Of a stretch of DNA of 10,420 nt, positions 5,065 to 10,420 are shown piece after piece. The stretch lies in contig CAMNND010000032.1 in assembly GCA_946545035.1 (NCBI GenBank), positions 1-10,420 of the forward strand, given 5' to 3'. Within the stretch, counting starts at the first letter, position 1; every line of letters begins with the position of its first letter. Source of the stretch: an uncultured Clostridium sp. Its GTDB lineage: Bacteria; Bacillota; Clostridia; TANB77; CAG-508. The position numbers and the translations under genes were made by a program. Below the pieces are notes generated by a model. The model was given only the letters and a program-made list of their open reading frames with translations. It was not told the origin of the DNA and made no database searches.

Positions 5065-5730
5065 CTACATTTTTTCAACAACTTCACCTTGTTTTTTATA
5101 TATACTATTTTCCTTAATAACTCCTCTTACTGATGAAAGTGGATATATATTTGTATTTCTTCCAATTACACTTCCTGGATTTAATATAGAGCCACACCCT
5201 ACTTCTACATTATCTCCAACCATAGCACCGAATTTCTTAAGTCCAGTTTCTATTTTTTCTTCTCCATTTTTAACAATTACAAGTTTCTTATCAGATTTAA
5301 CATTTGATGTAATTGAACCAGCTCCCATATGAGATTTATATCCTAAAATAGAATCTCCAACATAATTATAATGTGGAACTTGTACATTATTGAATAATAT
5401 AACATTCTTAAGCTCTGTAGAATTACCTACAACTGCATTTTCTCCAACAATTGCATTTCCTCTGATAAATGCACAGTGTCTGACTTCTGCACCTTTTCCA
5501 ATTATTGCAGGTCCGTTTATAAATGCTGTTGGAGCAACTTTTGCATCTTTAGCAATCCACACATTTTCTCCAACTTTATCATATTCATCACTACTTAGTG
5601 TTTCTCCAAGCTCTATAATAAAATCCTTTATTTTTGGTAATACTTCCCATGGATACTCGCAACCTTCAAATATTTTCTTAGCTATAGTTTCGTCTAAATT
5701 ATATAAATTTTCAATCTTACATTCTTTCAT
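5065..5730 (-). CDS. GlmU-C-like hexapeptide-repeat acyltransferase (stand-alone left-handed beta-helix)
   Basis: The 221-aa protein has an N-terminal helical part (about 1-50) followed by imperfect hexapeptide repeats with hydrophobic i positions (VWIAKDAKVAP, AIIGKGAEVRH, AIVGENAVVGN, AMVGDNVEVGCGSILNPGSVIG), the mark of left-handed beta-helix transferases. The segment PHYNYVGDSILGYKSHMGAG (119-138) closely matches the acetyltransferase centre of GlmU (HLxYxGDAxxGxxxNxGAG), with H120 at the position of the catalytic histidine. The likely reaction is acetyl-CoA-dependent acylation of a sugar-phosphate or nucleotide sugar, in cell-envelope precursor synthesis. No GlmU uridyltransferase domain (LxxGxGTRMxS) is present, so it is not a full GlmU. 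The ATG at 5730 was chosen for its AAGGAAG site; an upstream extension to 5823 would run through the promoter. The exact substrate is unknown. Confidence 0.85.
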   Translation of the reverse strand: MKECKIENLYNLDETIAKKIFEGCEYPWEVLPKIKDFIIELGETLSSDEYDKVGENVWIAKDAKVAPTAFINGPAIIGKGAEVRHCAFIRGNAIVGENAVVGNSTELKNVILFNNVQVPHYNYVGDSILGYKSHMGAGSITSNVKSDKKLVIVKNGEEKIETGLKKFGAMVGDNVEVGCGSILNPGSVIGRNTNIYPLSSVRGVIKENSIYKKQGEVVEKM

Positions 5731-5779
5731 AACAATCTTCCTTTCGTAACATTTTTCTGTATTTAAATAAATCATAGCT

Positions 5780-5808
5780 ATTATATACTCTTTACTTACC
5801 TTTTGCAA
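5780..5808 (-). promoter_or_regulatory. Promoter of the acyltransferase gene
   Basis: On the minus strand TTGCAA (5803-5808) and TATAAT (5780-5785) are 17 nt apart. The element overlaps the opposing deoD promoter: its -35 box lies in the deoD promoter's spacer. Confidence 0.65.
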
Positions 5809-5820
5809 TAATGATATAAT
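5791..5820 (+). promoter_or_regulatory. deoD promoter
   Basis: TGATATAAT provides a perfect -10 box (5815-5820) with an extended -10 TG. TTTACT (5791-5796) stands 18 nt upstream as a weak -35. The start codon follows after the AGGAGG at 5834-5839, giving a leader of only about 20 nt. Confidence 0.65.
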
Positions 5821-5846
5821 CATAAAAAATTATAGGAGGTAAAATT

Positions 5847-6566
5847 ATGACACCACATATAAATGCAAAAGATGGAGATATTGCAAAAATAGTTCTAGCA
5901 CCTGGAGATCCGCTAAGAGCTAAATATATAGCCGAAAATTTCTTAGAAAACTATAGAGAAGTAAATAATGTTAGAAATATTTTAGCATATACTGGAACTT
6001 ATAAAGGAAAAGAAATCACTGTATTTTCAACTGGTATGGGAATGCCAAGTATGGGAATTTATTGTTACGAATTATATAAATTTTACGGAGTTGAAAAAAT
6101 CATTAGAATTGGATCTTGCGGAGCATATTCTCCGGATTTAAATATCTTTGATACTTTACTTGTAAATCAAAGCTATGCGGAAGGAAATTTTGCTTTAGCA
6201 ATGAATAATGATAATTGTCATATAATTGGTGCATCCGAAAATTTAAATAAAATTATAAATGAAACAGCCAAAGAAAAAAATATTACTTGTAAAAATGTAA
6301 ATGTTCTATGCGGAGAATGTTTTGATTATTACATCACTAACTTAGATGTAATGCTAAATAGACTACCAAAAGAATATAATATAACAGCAGCCGAAATGGA
6401 ATCTTTTGCCCTATTCTATACCGCTAAAGTATTAAATAAAGAGGCTGCATGTTTATTAACAGTTGTAGATTCTCATGCAAAAAAACAAGAAATTACTTCA
6501 GAAGAAAGAGAAAAATCTTTAAATGATATGATAAACTTATCTTTAGAAAGTTGTCTAAAATTATAA
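5847..6566 (+). CDS. deoD: Purine-nucleoside phosphorylase, DeoD type
   Basis: The enzyme cleaves purine (deoxy)nucleosides with phosphate to free base and (deoxy)ribose-1-phosphate for purine salvage, as a cytosolic hexamer. The 239-aa product matches the E. coli length and begins with the family's MTPHIN, giving H4. Phosphate-site residues are in place: G20 and R24 in LAPGDPLRAKYIAE, R43 in EVNNVR, R87 and S90 in IRIGSCGA. The nucleoside-site AEMES block (182-186) and the proton-donor D208 in TVVDSH are also present. The residue before that Asp is Val where Ser is usual (E. coli TVSDH), a mild oddity. The AGGAGG site lies 7 nt before the ATG at 5847. It is a single-gene unit with its own promoter and terminator, divergent from the acyltransferase gene; I see no operator for a nucleoside-responsive repressor. 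Confidence 0.96.
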   Translation: MTPHINAKDGDIAKIVLAPGDPLRAKYIAENFLENYREVNNVRNILAYTGTYKGKEITVFSTGMGMPSMGIYCYELYKFYGVEKIIRIGSCGAYSPDLNIFDTLLVNQSYAEGNFALAMNNDNCHIIGASENLNKIINETAKEKNITCKNVNVLCGECFDYYITNLDVMLNRLPKEYNITAAEMESFALFYTAKVLNKEAACLLTVVDSHAKKQEITSEEREKSLNDMINLSLESCLKL

Positions 6567-6584
6567 AATACAAAAAATATGAAT

Positions 6585-6612
6585 AAAGCTGAACTATATA
6601 GTTCAGCTTTTT
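6585..6612. terminator. Terminator of deoD, possibly bidirectional
   Basis: A perfect 26-bp palindrome (6585-6610) folds into AAAGCTGAAC/GTTCAGCTTT around TATATA and leads into TTTTTCACTTTTT on the plus strand. On the minus strand the tail is TTTATTCATATTTTTT, so it may also stop transcripts of the convergent membrane-protein gene, which ends at 6634. Confidence 0.85.
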
Positions 6613-6633
6613 CACTTTTTATTAATAATATTT

Positions 6634-8403
6634 TTATTCTTCAACTACAGTATAATCTGTATATCCTTCTTTATCTAATATCGGTGTAACTGGAATCACT
6701 GTTTTTCTTCCGTCATTATATGTTACTTCTATGGCTTTACATTCTTTTGTACTTCCGTCTTCAAGATTAACCTTTAAATCAATAGTATTTAATTCATCAA
6801 TTGATTTTTCATGTTTTCCTCTTGTAACAATAAAACTATCTTGCCCTGGCTCGCTCTCAAATGATCCGCCTACAGAATCTTTAACAAAAAGATATAAATC
6901 AACAATAACAACCTCATTATTTTTTGTTGCAAAAGCTAAATATGTATGCTCTTTAGTTCCTACTTTATCTAAATAAATAGCGGTTGCATTTGAATAATAA
7001 TTTGATCCTTGTTTTCTAGAATCATAATTTGAATATTCGTTATATACATGTACACTATAACCACTAGCGTAAAAATTATAGATATAGTTTTCTTTAAAAT
7101 ATTCTTTTGCTCCTATTTTATCTTTTGAACCTTTTTTCATTTCAATTGTTATACTTCCATCTGATTTAAGACAGACAATAAAATTATCATCTTCTTTTTT
7201 ATCTATAATTTTTGACTCAGTAACATTATATTGCTCAAGTTTTATATATTGATCATAACGGTGTATGAAATTTGTAAATTTTAATCTAACTATAATATAT
7301 CCATCTTCATCAGTATCAATGCTATCTACACCTGTCGCCAATTTTATTTCTGATCCATCAACTAAGCTTTTATGATACAAACAATTATCATTAATGTAGT
7401 AAACATTATTAGAAGCTCCAGCCCATCCGAAAGCTTGAATATAATCACTTTCATCAGCATATATTGAATATGTTTTTTCTCCATCTTGAGATTTAAATGT
7501 CACTCTGTTTGTTGAAACATCATTCATATTAACACGCTCTAGATTATCTATTTGTTTTCTCGTTCCATCTTTTTTTATAGCATTTACATAGTAAAATTCT
7601 TTTTGTGAATCTACCCAAGGCTCCGTCTTTTCTTCAAAACTTTCAATATTTTTTAAACCTTCTATTTTTCCTTGATCGTAGAATTCAAATTCATATCCTT
7701 TTGTTCCACCAGTTGCTGTTGTTTTTTCATTTAATATTTGAACTACCTCTACAGTATTATCTTCCATTAATAGTAAAACATATGGAAATTCTTTAGATAC
7801 CATACTACAAACGAATACATCTTTTACATTACCATTTATTCTGGATACTTTATACATCTTTGTTGTGTCCGCTTTTAATTTATGATATTCTAAAAAGTCC
7901 TTTTTTAGTTGAATAGCAACATTTCCATCGTTTGTTAATACTGCTTTTATTAAATTATTTTCATGTACTTTTTTCTCAACATTCTCTTCAACTTTTACTT
8001 CCTCATTCTTTACTTCTGCAACTGTATAGTCACTAGCAGTTGTTGATTTATCAATGTTGACCGTTGAATAATCTGACTCAGAATTTTTATTCACATTCCC
8101 ATTACTGTATATAGCAACACCAGCTCCAACAGATATTGCTACTACAAAAGAAGCTGCAACTGCTGTAAAGTTTCTTATTGTTCTAAAGAAGCTGTGAGTT
8201 TTAAGCTCAACCACGTTATCATTAGAATTAGACTTTTTACTATCTCTATTGTTTTTATCATCTGTTTCAATTGATTTATTTTCATCAGAAGTTAAATATT
8301 GATTTTCAAAGTTTTTAAATATGTCATTTGCTTTACTTGATATTGTTTTATCTTGTTGTAATTTCTTTTTTATAAATAAATCTTTTTCTTCATCTGACAT
8401 CAT
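6634..8403 (-). CDS. Probable anti-sigma factor / membrane sensor paired with the ECF sigma factor
   Basis: The 589-aa protein has a charged, cytosolic N-terminus (1-75; SDEEKDLFIKKKLQQDKTISSKANDIFKNF), one transmembrane helix (about 80-98, FTAVAASFVVAISVGAGVAIY) and an outside region of about 490 residues. A Ser/Thr/Glu-rich linker precedes that region, which then consists of many short beta-strand-like repeats (DGSEIKLATGVDSIDTDEDGYI and similar stretches, suggestive of a propeller but not proven). The inside-out topology and its place directly after an ECF sigma gene suggest that the N-terminus binds the sigma factor and the outer domain senses a signal. I see no ZAS zinc motif (HxxxCxxC). 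The ATG at 8403 follows AAGGAGG and overlaps the end of the sigma gene by 14 nt, implying translational coupling; ATG 8400 is equally possible. The outer domain is not recognised. Confidence 0.8.
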   Translation of the reverse strand: MMSDEEKDLFIKKKLQQDKTISSKANDIFKNFENQYLTSDENKSIETDDKNNRDSKKSNSNDNVVELKTHSFFRTIRNFTAVAASFVVAISVGAGVAIYSNGNVNKNSESDYSTVNIDKSTTASDYTVAEVKNEEVKVEENVEKKVHENNLIKAVLTNDGNVAIQLKKDFLEYHKLKADTTKMYKVSRINGNVKDVFVCSMVSKEFPYVLLLMEDNTVEVVQILNEKTTATGGTKGYEFEFYDQGKIEGLKNIESFEEKTEPWVDSQKEFYYVNAIKKDGTRKQIDNLERVNMNDVSTNRVTFKSQDGEKTYSIYADESDYIQAFGWAGASNNVYYINDNCLYHKSLVDGSEIKLATGVDSIDTDEDGYIIVRLKFTNFIHRYDQYIKLEQYNVTESKIIDKKEDDNFIVCLKSDGSITIEMKKGSKDKIGAKEYFKENYIYNFYASGYSVHVYNEYSNYDSRKQGSNYYSNATAIYLDKVGTKEHTYLAFATKNNEVVIVDLYLFVKDSVGGSFESEPGQDSFIVTRGKHEKSIDELNTIDLKVNLEDGSTKECKAIEVTYNDGRKTVIPVTPILDKEGYTDYTVVEE

Positions 8404-8911
8404 ACTCACCCTCCTTATTTAAAATTTCATATAATTTTGATCTAGCTCTAGATAATCTTGACTTAACTGTTCCTTCTGGTATTCCAATCATTTCAGAGAT
8501 ATCTTTCACTGATAAATCATCATAATAAAACATTACTGTTACTGTTCTAATATCTTCATCTAAAGTATTTAATATTGAATTGATTCCAAGCTCATCGTAA
8601 CTGTCATATACTCTAAGCTCTTCATCTCTTGCTTCTGATATATCTATTATCTTTCTACTTTTTTGCTTATTATATATGTCATAACATTTATTGATTAATA
8701 TTCTTATTAACCATGTTGAAAAGAATTCATTGTTTTTAAGATTCTTTATGCCTCGATAGGCTCTAATTAATGAATCTTGTATGGCATCGCAAACATCATC
8801 TTCATTACCTAATATTGATTTAGCTGTTTTGTACATTTTAAATTTGTTTTCTTCAATTAGGTCGTTGAAAGCTTGCTTATCGCCATTTTTAGCTAACTCA
8901 ACTTTGTCCAT
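8390..8911 (-). CDS. ECF-type RNA polymerase sigma factor
   Basis: The 173-aa protein has the two-domain layout of group 4 (ECF) sigma factors. Region 2 (about 9-82) includes the core-binding and -10 recognition segment NEDDVCDAIQDSLIRAYRGI and FSTWLIRILINKCYDIYNK. A short linker leads to region 4 (about 112-165), with the helix-turn-helix LSVKDISEMIGIPEGTVKSRLSRARSKL that reads the -35 box. There is no region 1.1 or region 3. The ATG at 8911 has a strong AAAGGAGG site 7 nt upstream. A GAACC/GTC-type promoter directly upstream suggests that it transcribes its own operon. The downstream overlapping membrane protein is its presumed anti-sigma factor. The regulon outside this window is unknown. 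Confidence 0.93.
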   Translation of the reverse strand: MDKVELAKNGDKQAFNDLIEENKFKMYKTAKSILGNEDDVCDAIQDSLIRAYRGIKNLKNNEFFSTWLIRILINKCYDIYNKQKSRKIIDISEARDEELRVYDSYDELGINSILNTLDEDIRTVTVMFYYDDLSVKDISEMIGIPEGTVKSRLSRARSKLYEILNKEGEYDVR

Positions 8912-8931
8912 CAAATTTCCTCCTTTGTTTA

Positions 8932-8961
8932 TTAGACCTTGTATTCTGCACGTTTGGTTCA
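8932..8961 (-). promoter_or_regulatory. ECF-like autoregulatory promoter of the sigma/anti-sigma operon
   Basis: On the minus strand TGAACC (8956-8961) and GGTCTAA (8932-8938) are separated by 17 nt. This resembles the GAAC -35 and CGTC/GTCTAA -10 pattern of ECF promoters such as those of Bacillus SigM/SigW, and no good sigma-A promoter overlaps it. Initiation would be about 15 nt upstream of the start codon, just before the ribosome binding site. Confidence 0.6.
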
Positions 8962-9022
8962 TTTAATTTATAAATTTATATAATAATTTTAAACTAAAAT
9001 AATATATTTTTCCACACTATCT

Positions 9023-9067
9023 AAAAAAAGAGCCAGAAACAGGCGCCCTTCACAGGACACCTGTTTC
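9023..9067 (-). terminator. Terminator of the first dockerin gene
   Basis: Just past the stop codon, the minus strand has a 13-bp stem (9055-9067 with 9036-9048, two G-U pairs) and a 6-nt loop. TGGCTC follows, then seven T (A run 9023-9029 on plus). The short gap between stem and T tract makes it slightly atypical. Confidence 0.7.
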
Positions 9068-9073
9068 CAAATC

Positions 9074-9727
9074 TTACTTAATCACGCCAAGCAGCCACTT
9101 CTGCAGCCAAATAAGGTCTGCAATAGAAACTTCACCATCTGCATTCATGTCTGCCATCTTCTCCTGAATGTTCCTATTCCATCCATAGATGTATCCTCTA
9201 CGCATTAAACACATATCGAATACGTCCACGCGTCCGTCAAAATCCAGATCTCCAACTACAGGCCCCTCATGAGATAAAATGTCTAAACCTTTACTTGTAT
9301 CTGCATATAAAAGATATTTAACACTATCACTCTGAGGTATTGCGTCTGGTGCAAGAACACGGAACCGCTGATTTACATCATCAATTCCAACGATAGAAAT
9401 CTGCCTCCCAACATCCACATAGTAGACGTTGCCTTCGGCATCATACACTTTCGTGACATTGTAAAATGCCACACAATCCTGTACTTTTACGTCAAGGCCA
9501 AGCCGGATAGCAGCTCCCACATCCTTAGGAGTAGGCTCTACTGTGGTTGTAGTGGTCTCTTCAGTTGTTTCTGTTAAGTCCACCGTAGTTTCCTTTGAGT
9601 CAAAGACTTGCTCTGCTTCACTGATTACTGAAGTTTCCGCATTTGAATACTCTTGTGCGGATGCGATCATGCCCGTACTCGCGAGCAGAGCAAGACAAGA
9701 CGTCAATGCAATGATCTTTTTCAGCAT
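9074..9727 (-). CDS. Secreted dockerin-domain protein without a catalytic module, copy 1
   Basis: The 217-aa precursor has a Sec signal peptide (MLKKIIALTSCLALLASTGM..., cleavage likely after ASA at residue 24). An acidic Thr/Glu-rich linker follows (about 45-66), then a small domain (about 69-157) that I do not recognise, and a C-terminal type I-like dockerin (158-214). The two calcium loops of the dockerin, GDLDFDGRVDVFD and ADMNADGEVSIAD, have Asp/Asn/Ser ligands at positions 1, 3, 5, 9 and 12, each followed by a helix. Dockerins bind cohesin modules on scaffoldins, so the protein is probably attached to a cell-surface or cellulosome-like complex. No glycoside hydrolase, esterase or carbohydrate-binding module is evident. 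The start is backed by AAAGGGG and a consensus promoter. GC content is higher than in the sigma operon next door, as in the 4.1-5.0 kb genes. Confidence 0.88.
   Translation of the reverse strand: MLKKIIALTSCLALLASTGMIASAQEYSNAETSVISEAEQVFDSKETTVDLTETTEETTTTTVEPTPKDVGAAIRLGLDVKVQDCVAFYNVTKVYDAEGNVYYVDVGRQISIVGIDDVNQRFRVLAPDAIPQSDSVKYLLYADTSKGLDILSHEGPVVGDLDFDGRVDVFDMCLMRRGYIYGWNRNIQEKMADMNADGEVSIADLIWLQKWLLGVIK
9241..9524 (-). repeat. Copy 1 of a 284-bp tandem paralogous repeat
   Basis: This segment encodes the middle domain and start of the dockerin of copy 1. It aligns without gaps to 10058-10341 at an offset of 817 bp; I counted 19 mismatches in 284 bases (about 93% identity). Confidence 0.9.
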
Positions 9728-9763
9728 GGTTTTTCAACCCCTTTCTTGGTTCAAGATGCTTAC

Positions 9764-9792
9764 ATTATATTATATGTTTATAAAAATGTCAA
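9764..9792 (-). promoter_or_regulatory. Consensus sigma-A promoter of dockerin gene 1
   Basis: On the minus strand a perfect TTGACA (9787-9792), a 17-nt spacer and a perfect TATAAT (9764-9769) are present. Initiation is expected near 9757. In the short leader GGTT-GAAA-AACC can form a tetraloop hairpin directly before the ATG. Confidence 0.85.
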
Positions 9793-9848
9793 AATTTTCA
9801 AATATAAAAATCCACGGGTATAATCCATGGCTCCTATTAAAGTTAATA

Positions 9849-9885
9849 GAAGACCAGATATGCTATAAATGCACATCTGGTCTTC
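9849..9885 (-). terminator. Hairpin after dockerin gene 2 (probable terminator)
   Basis: On the minus strand a 15-bp stem (9871-9885 with 9849-9863, one G-U pair) with a 7-nt loop begins 8 bp beyond the stop codon of the second dockerin gene. The tail TATTAACTTTAATAG is only moderately T-rich. It separates the two dockerin genes, which therefore look like separate transcription units. Confidence 0.65.
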
Positions 9886-9893
9886 CCCCCGAA

Positions 9894-10420
9894 TTACTTG
9901 ATTCCAAGTAGCCATTTCTGTAAGCTGATTAGGTCTGAAATAGAAATCTCCCCGTCTGCATTCATGTCCGCAAGTTTTTTCTGAATGTCTCTTGTCCAGC
10001 CATATAACATATATCGCTTCATCCATGTCAAATCTTTCGCATTAATGCATCCATCAAAATCCAGATCTCCAACTACAGGACCCTCATGAGATAAAATGTC
10101 TAAACCTTTACCTGAATCTGCATATAAGAGGTATTTGACATTATCACTCTGAGGTATTGCATCTGGTGCAAGGACACGGAACCGCTGATTTGCATCATCA
10201 ATTCCAACGATAGAAATCTGCCTTCCAACATCCACATAGAAGACGTTGCCTTCGGCATCATACACTTTCGTGACATTGTAAAATGCAACACAATCCCGTA
10301 CTTTTACATCAAGTCCAATCCGAATGGCAGCTCCCACATCCTCAAGAGTCGTGGTTTCTGTCGCTGTTGTAGTGGTTTCCTCGGCTGTTTCCAAAGTTAC
10401 CACGGTGGTTTCCACTGTAG
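9894..10420 (-). CDS. Secreted dockerin-domain protein, copy 2 (partial, N-terminus outside the window)
   Basis: The frame is open to the right window edge, so the signal peptide and true start are missing; the GTG near 10415 lies in the Thr-rich linker and should not be taken as the start. Visible parts are the Thr/Glu linker (TTVVTLETAEETTTTATETT), the same small domain as copy 1 (from DVGAAIRIGLDVKV), and a dockerin with calcium loops GDLDFDGCINAKD and ADMNADGEISISD, ending LLGIK. The middle domain is nearly identical to copy 1. The first dockerin loop and helix differ more (NAKDLTWMKRYML against DVFDMCLMRRGYI), which may change cohesin preference. Role and location are as for copy 1. Confidence 0.87.
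   Translation of the reverse strand, partial: TVETTVVTLETAEETTTTATETTTLEDVGAAIRIGLDVKVRDCVAFYNVTKVYDAEGNVFYVDVGRQISIVGIDDANQRFRVLAPDAIPQSDNVKYLLYADSGKGLDILSHEGPVVGDLDFDGCINAKDLTWMKRYMLYGWTRDIQKKLADMNADGEISISDLISLQKWLLGIK
10058..10341 (-). repeat. Copy 2 of the 284-bp tandem paralogous repeat
   Basis: Partner of 9241-9524, with the same frame and direction. Similarity falls off on both sides, into the first dockerin helix and into the Thr-rich linker. Confidence 0.9.

Noticed and set aside
4997..5749. Plus-strand open frames opposite the acyltransferase gene
   Set aside because: Antisense shadows; hexapeptide-repeat coding sequence on minus is clear.
5731..5823. N-terminal extension of the acyltransferase up to 5823
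   Set aside because: It would cover the promoter -10 box and lacks a ribosome binding site, whereas the ATG at 5730 has AAGGAAG at proper distance.
9543..10026. Open frames across the dockerin intergenic region (plus 9543-9911, minus 9778-10026) and minus 10100-10291
   Set aside because: They run through a terminator hairpin or a consensus promoter, or lie out of frame inside a clear dockerin gene.
9894..10415. GTG near 10415 as the start of the second dockerin protein
   Set aside because: The frame continues to the window edge, and copy 1 has a signal peptide before this linker, so the true start lies outside.
1..10420. CRISPR arrays, tRNA and rRNA genes
   Set aside because: No regularly spaced direct repeats and no tRNA- or rRNA-like conserved segments were seen on either strand.

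Overview
The window looks like a chromosomal piece of a low-GC Firmicute, most likely a gut or rumen Clostridia/Oscillospiraceae-type bacterium. Backbone genes are AT-rich with A/T-ending codons, AGGAGG-type ribosome binding sites and TTGnnn-N17-TATAAT promoters. The right end carries dockerin-bearing secreted proteins, as in ruminococcal and clostridial cellulosome organisms. The species cannot be named from the sequence alone.

Left part (1-3980, all minus strand): the first 16 codons of an exported or membrane protein at the left edge, then groEL and groES as one operon, then pyrG (CTP synthase) ending in a strong terminator just upstream of groES. pyrG has its own promoter and a long leader containing an intrinsic terminator hairpin, so it is probably controlled by attenuation. 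No CIRCE operator is visible upstream of groES, and the GroEL C-terminus lacks the usual Gly-Gly-Met tail.

Middle island (about 4040-5031): two short divergent genes of unknown function (72 aa on minus, 136 aa on plus), visibly richer in GC than their surroundings and bounded on each side by a perfect hairpin. Each has its own sigma-A-like promoter. The 136-aa gene has a leader of about 105 nt that can be folded in two mutually exclusive ways, one of which buries the Shine-Dalgarno sequence. This is the best candidate in the window for an undescribed regulated unit.

Centre right (5065-6612): a stand-alone left-handed beta-helix acyltransferase resembling the GlmU C-terminal domain (minus) and a DeoD-type purine nucleoside phosphorylase (plus), transcribed divergently from physically overlapping promoters. 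A palindromic terminator closes deoD.

Right part (6634-10420, minus): an ECF sigma factor with a co-translated single-pass membrane protein carrying a large extracytoplasmic domain (probable anti-sigma/sensor), preceded by an ECF-like promoter that suggests autoregulation. Next come two tandem paralogous secreted dockerin proteins, the second cut by the window edge. They have a signal peptide (first copy), a Thr-rich linker, a conserved small domain and a C-terminal dockerin, with no catalytic module. About 284 bp of the two copies are roughly 93% identical without gaps, indicating recent duplication or gene conversion.

All promoter and RNA-structure calls were made by eye; no folding or database search was run.
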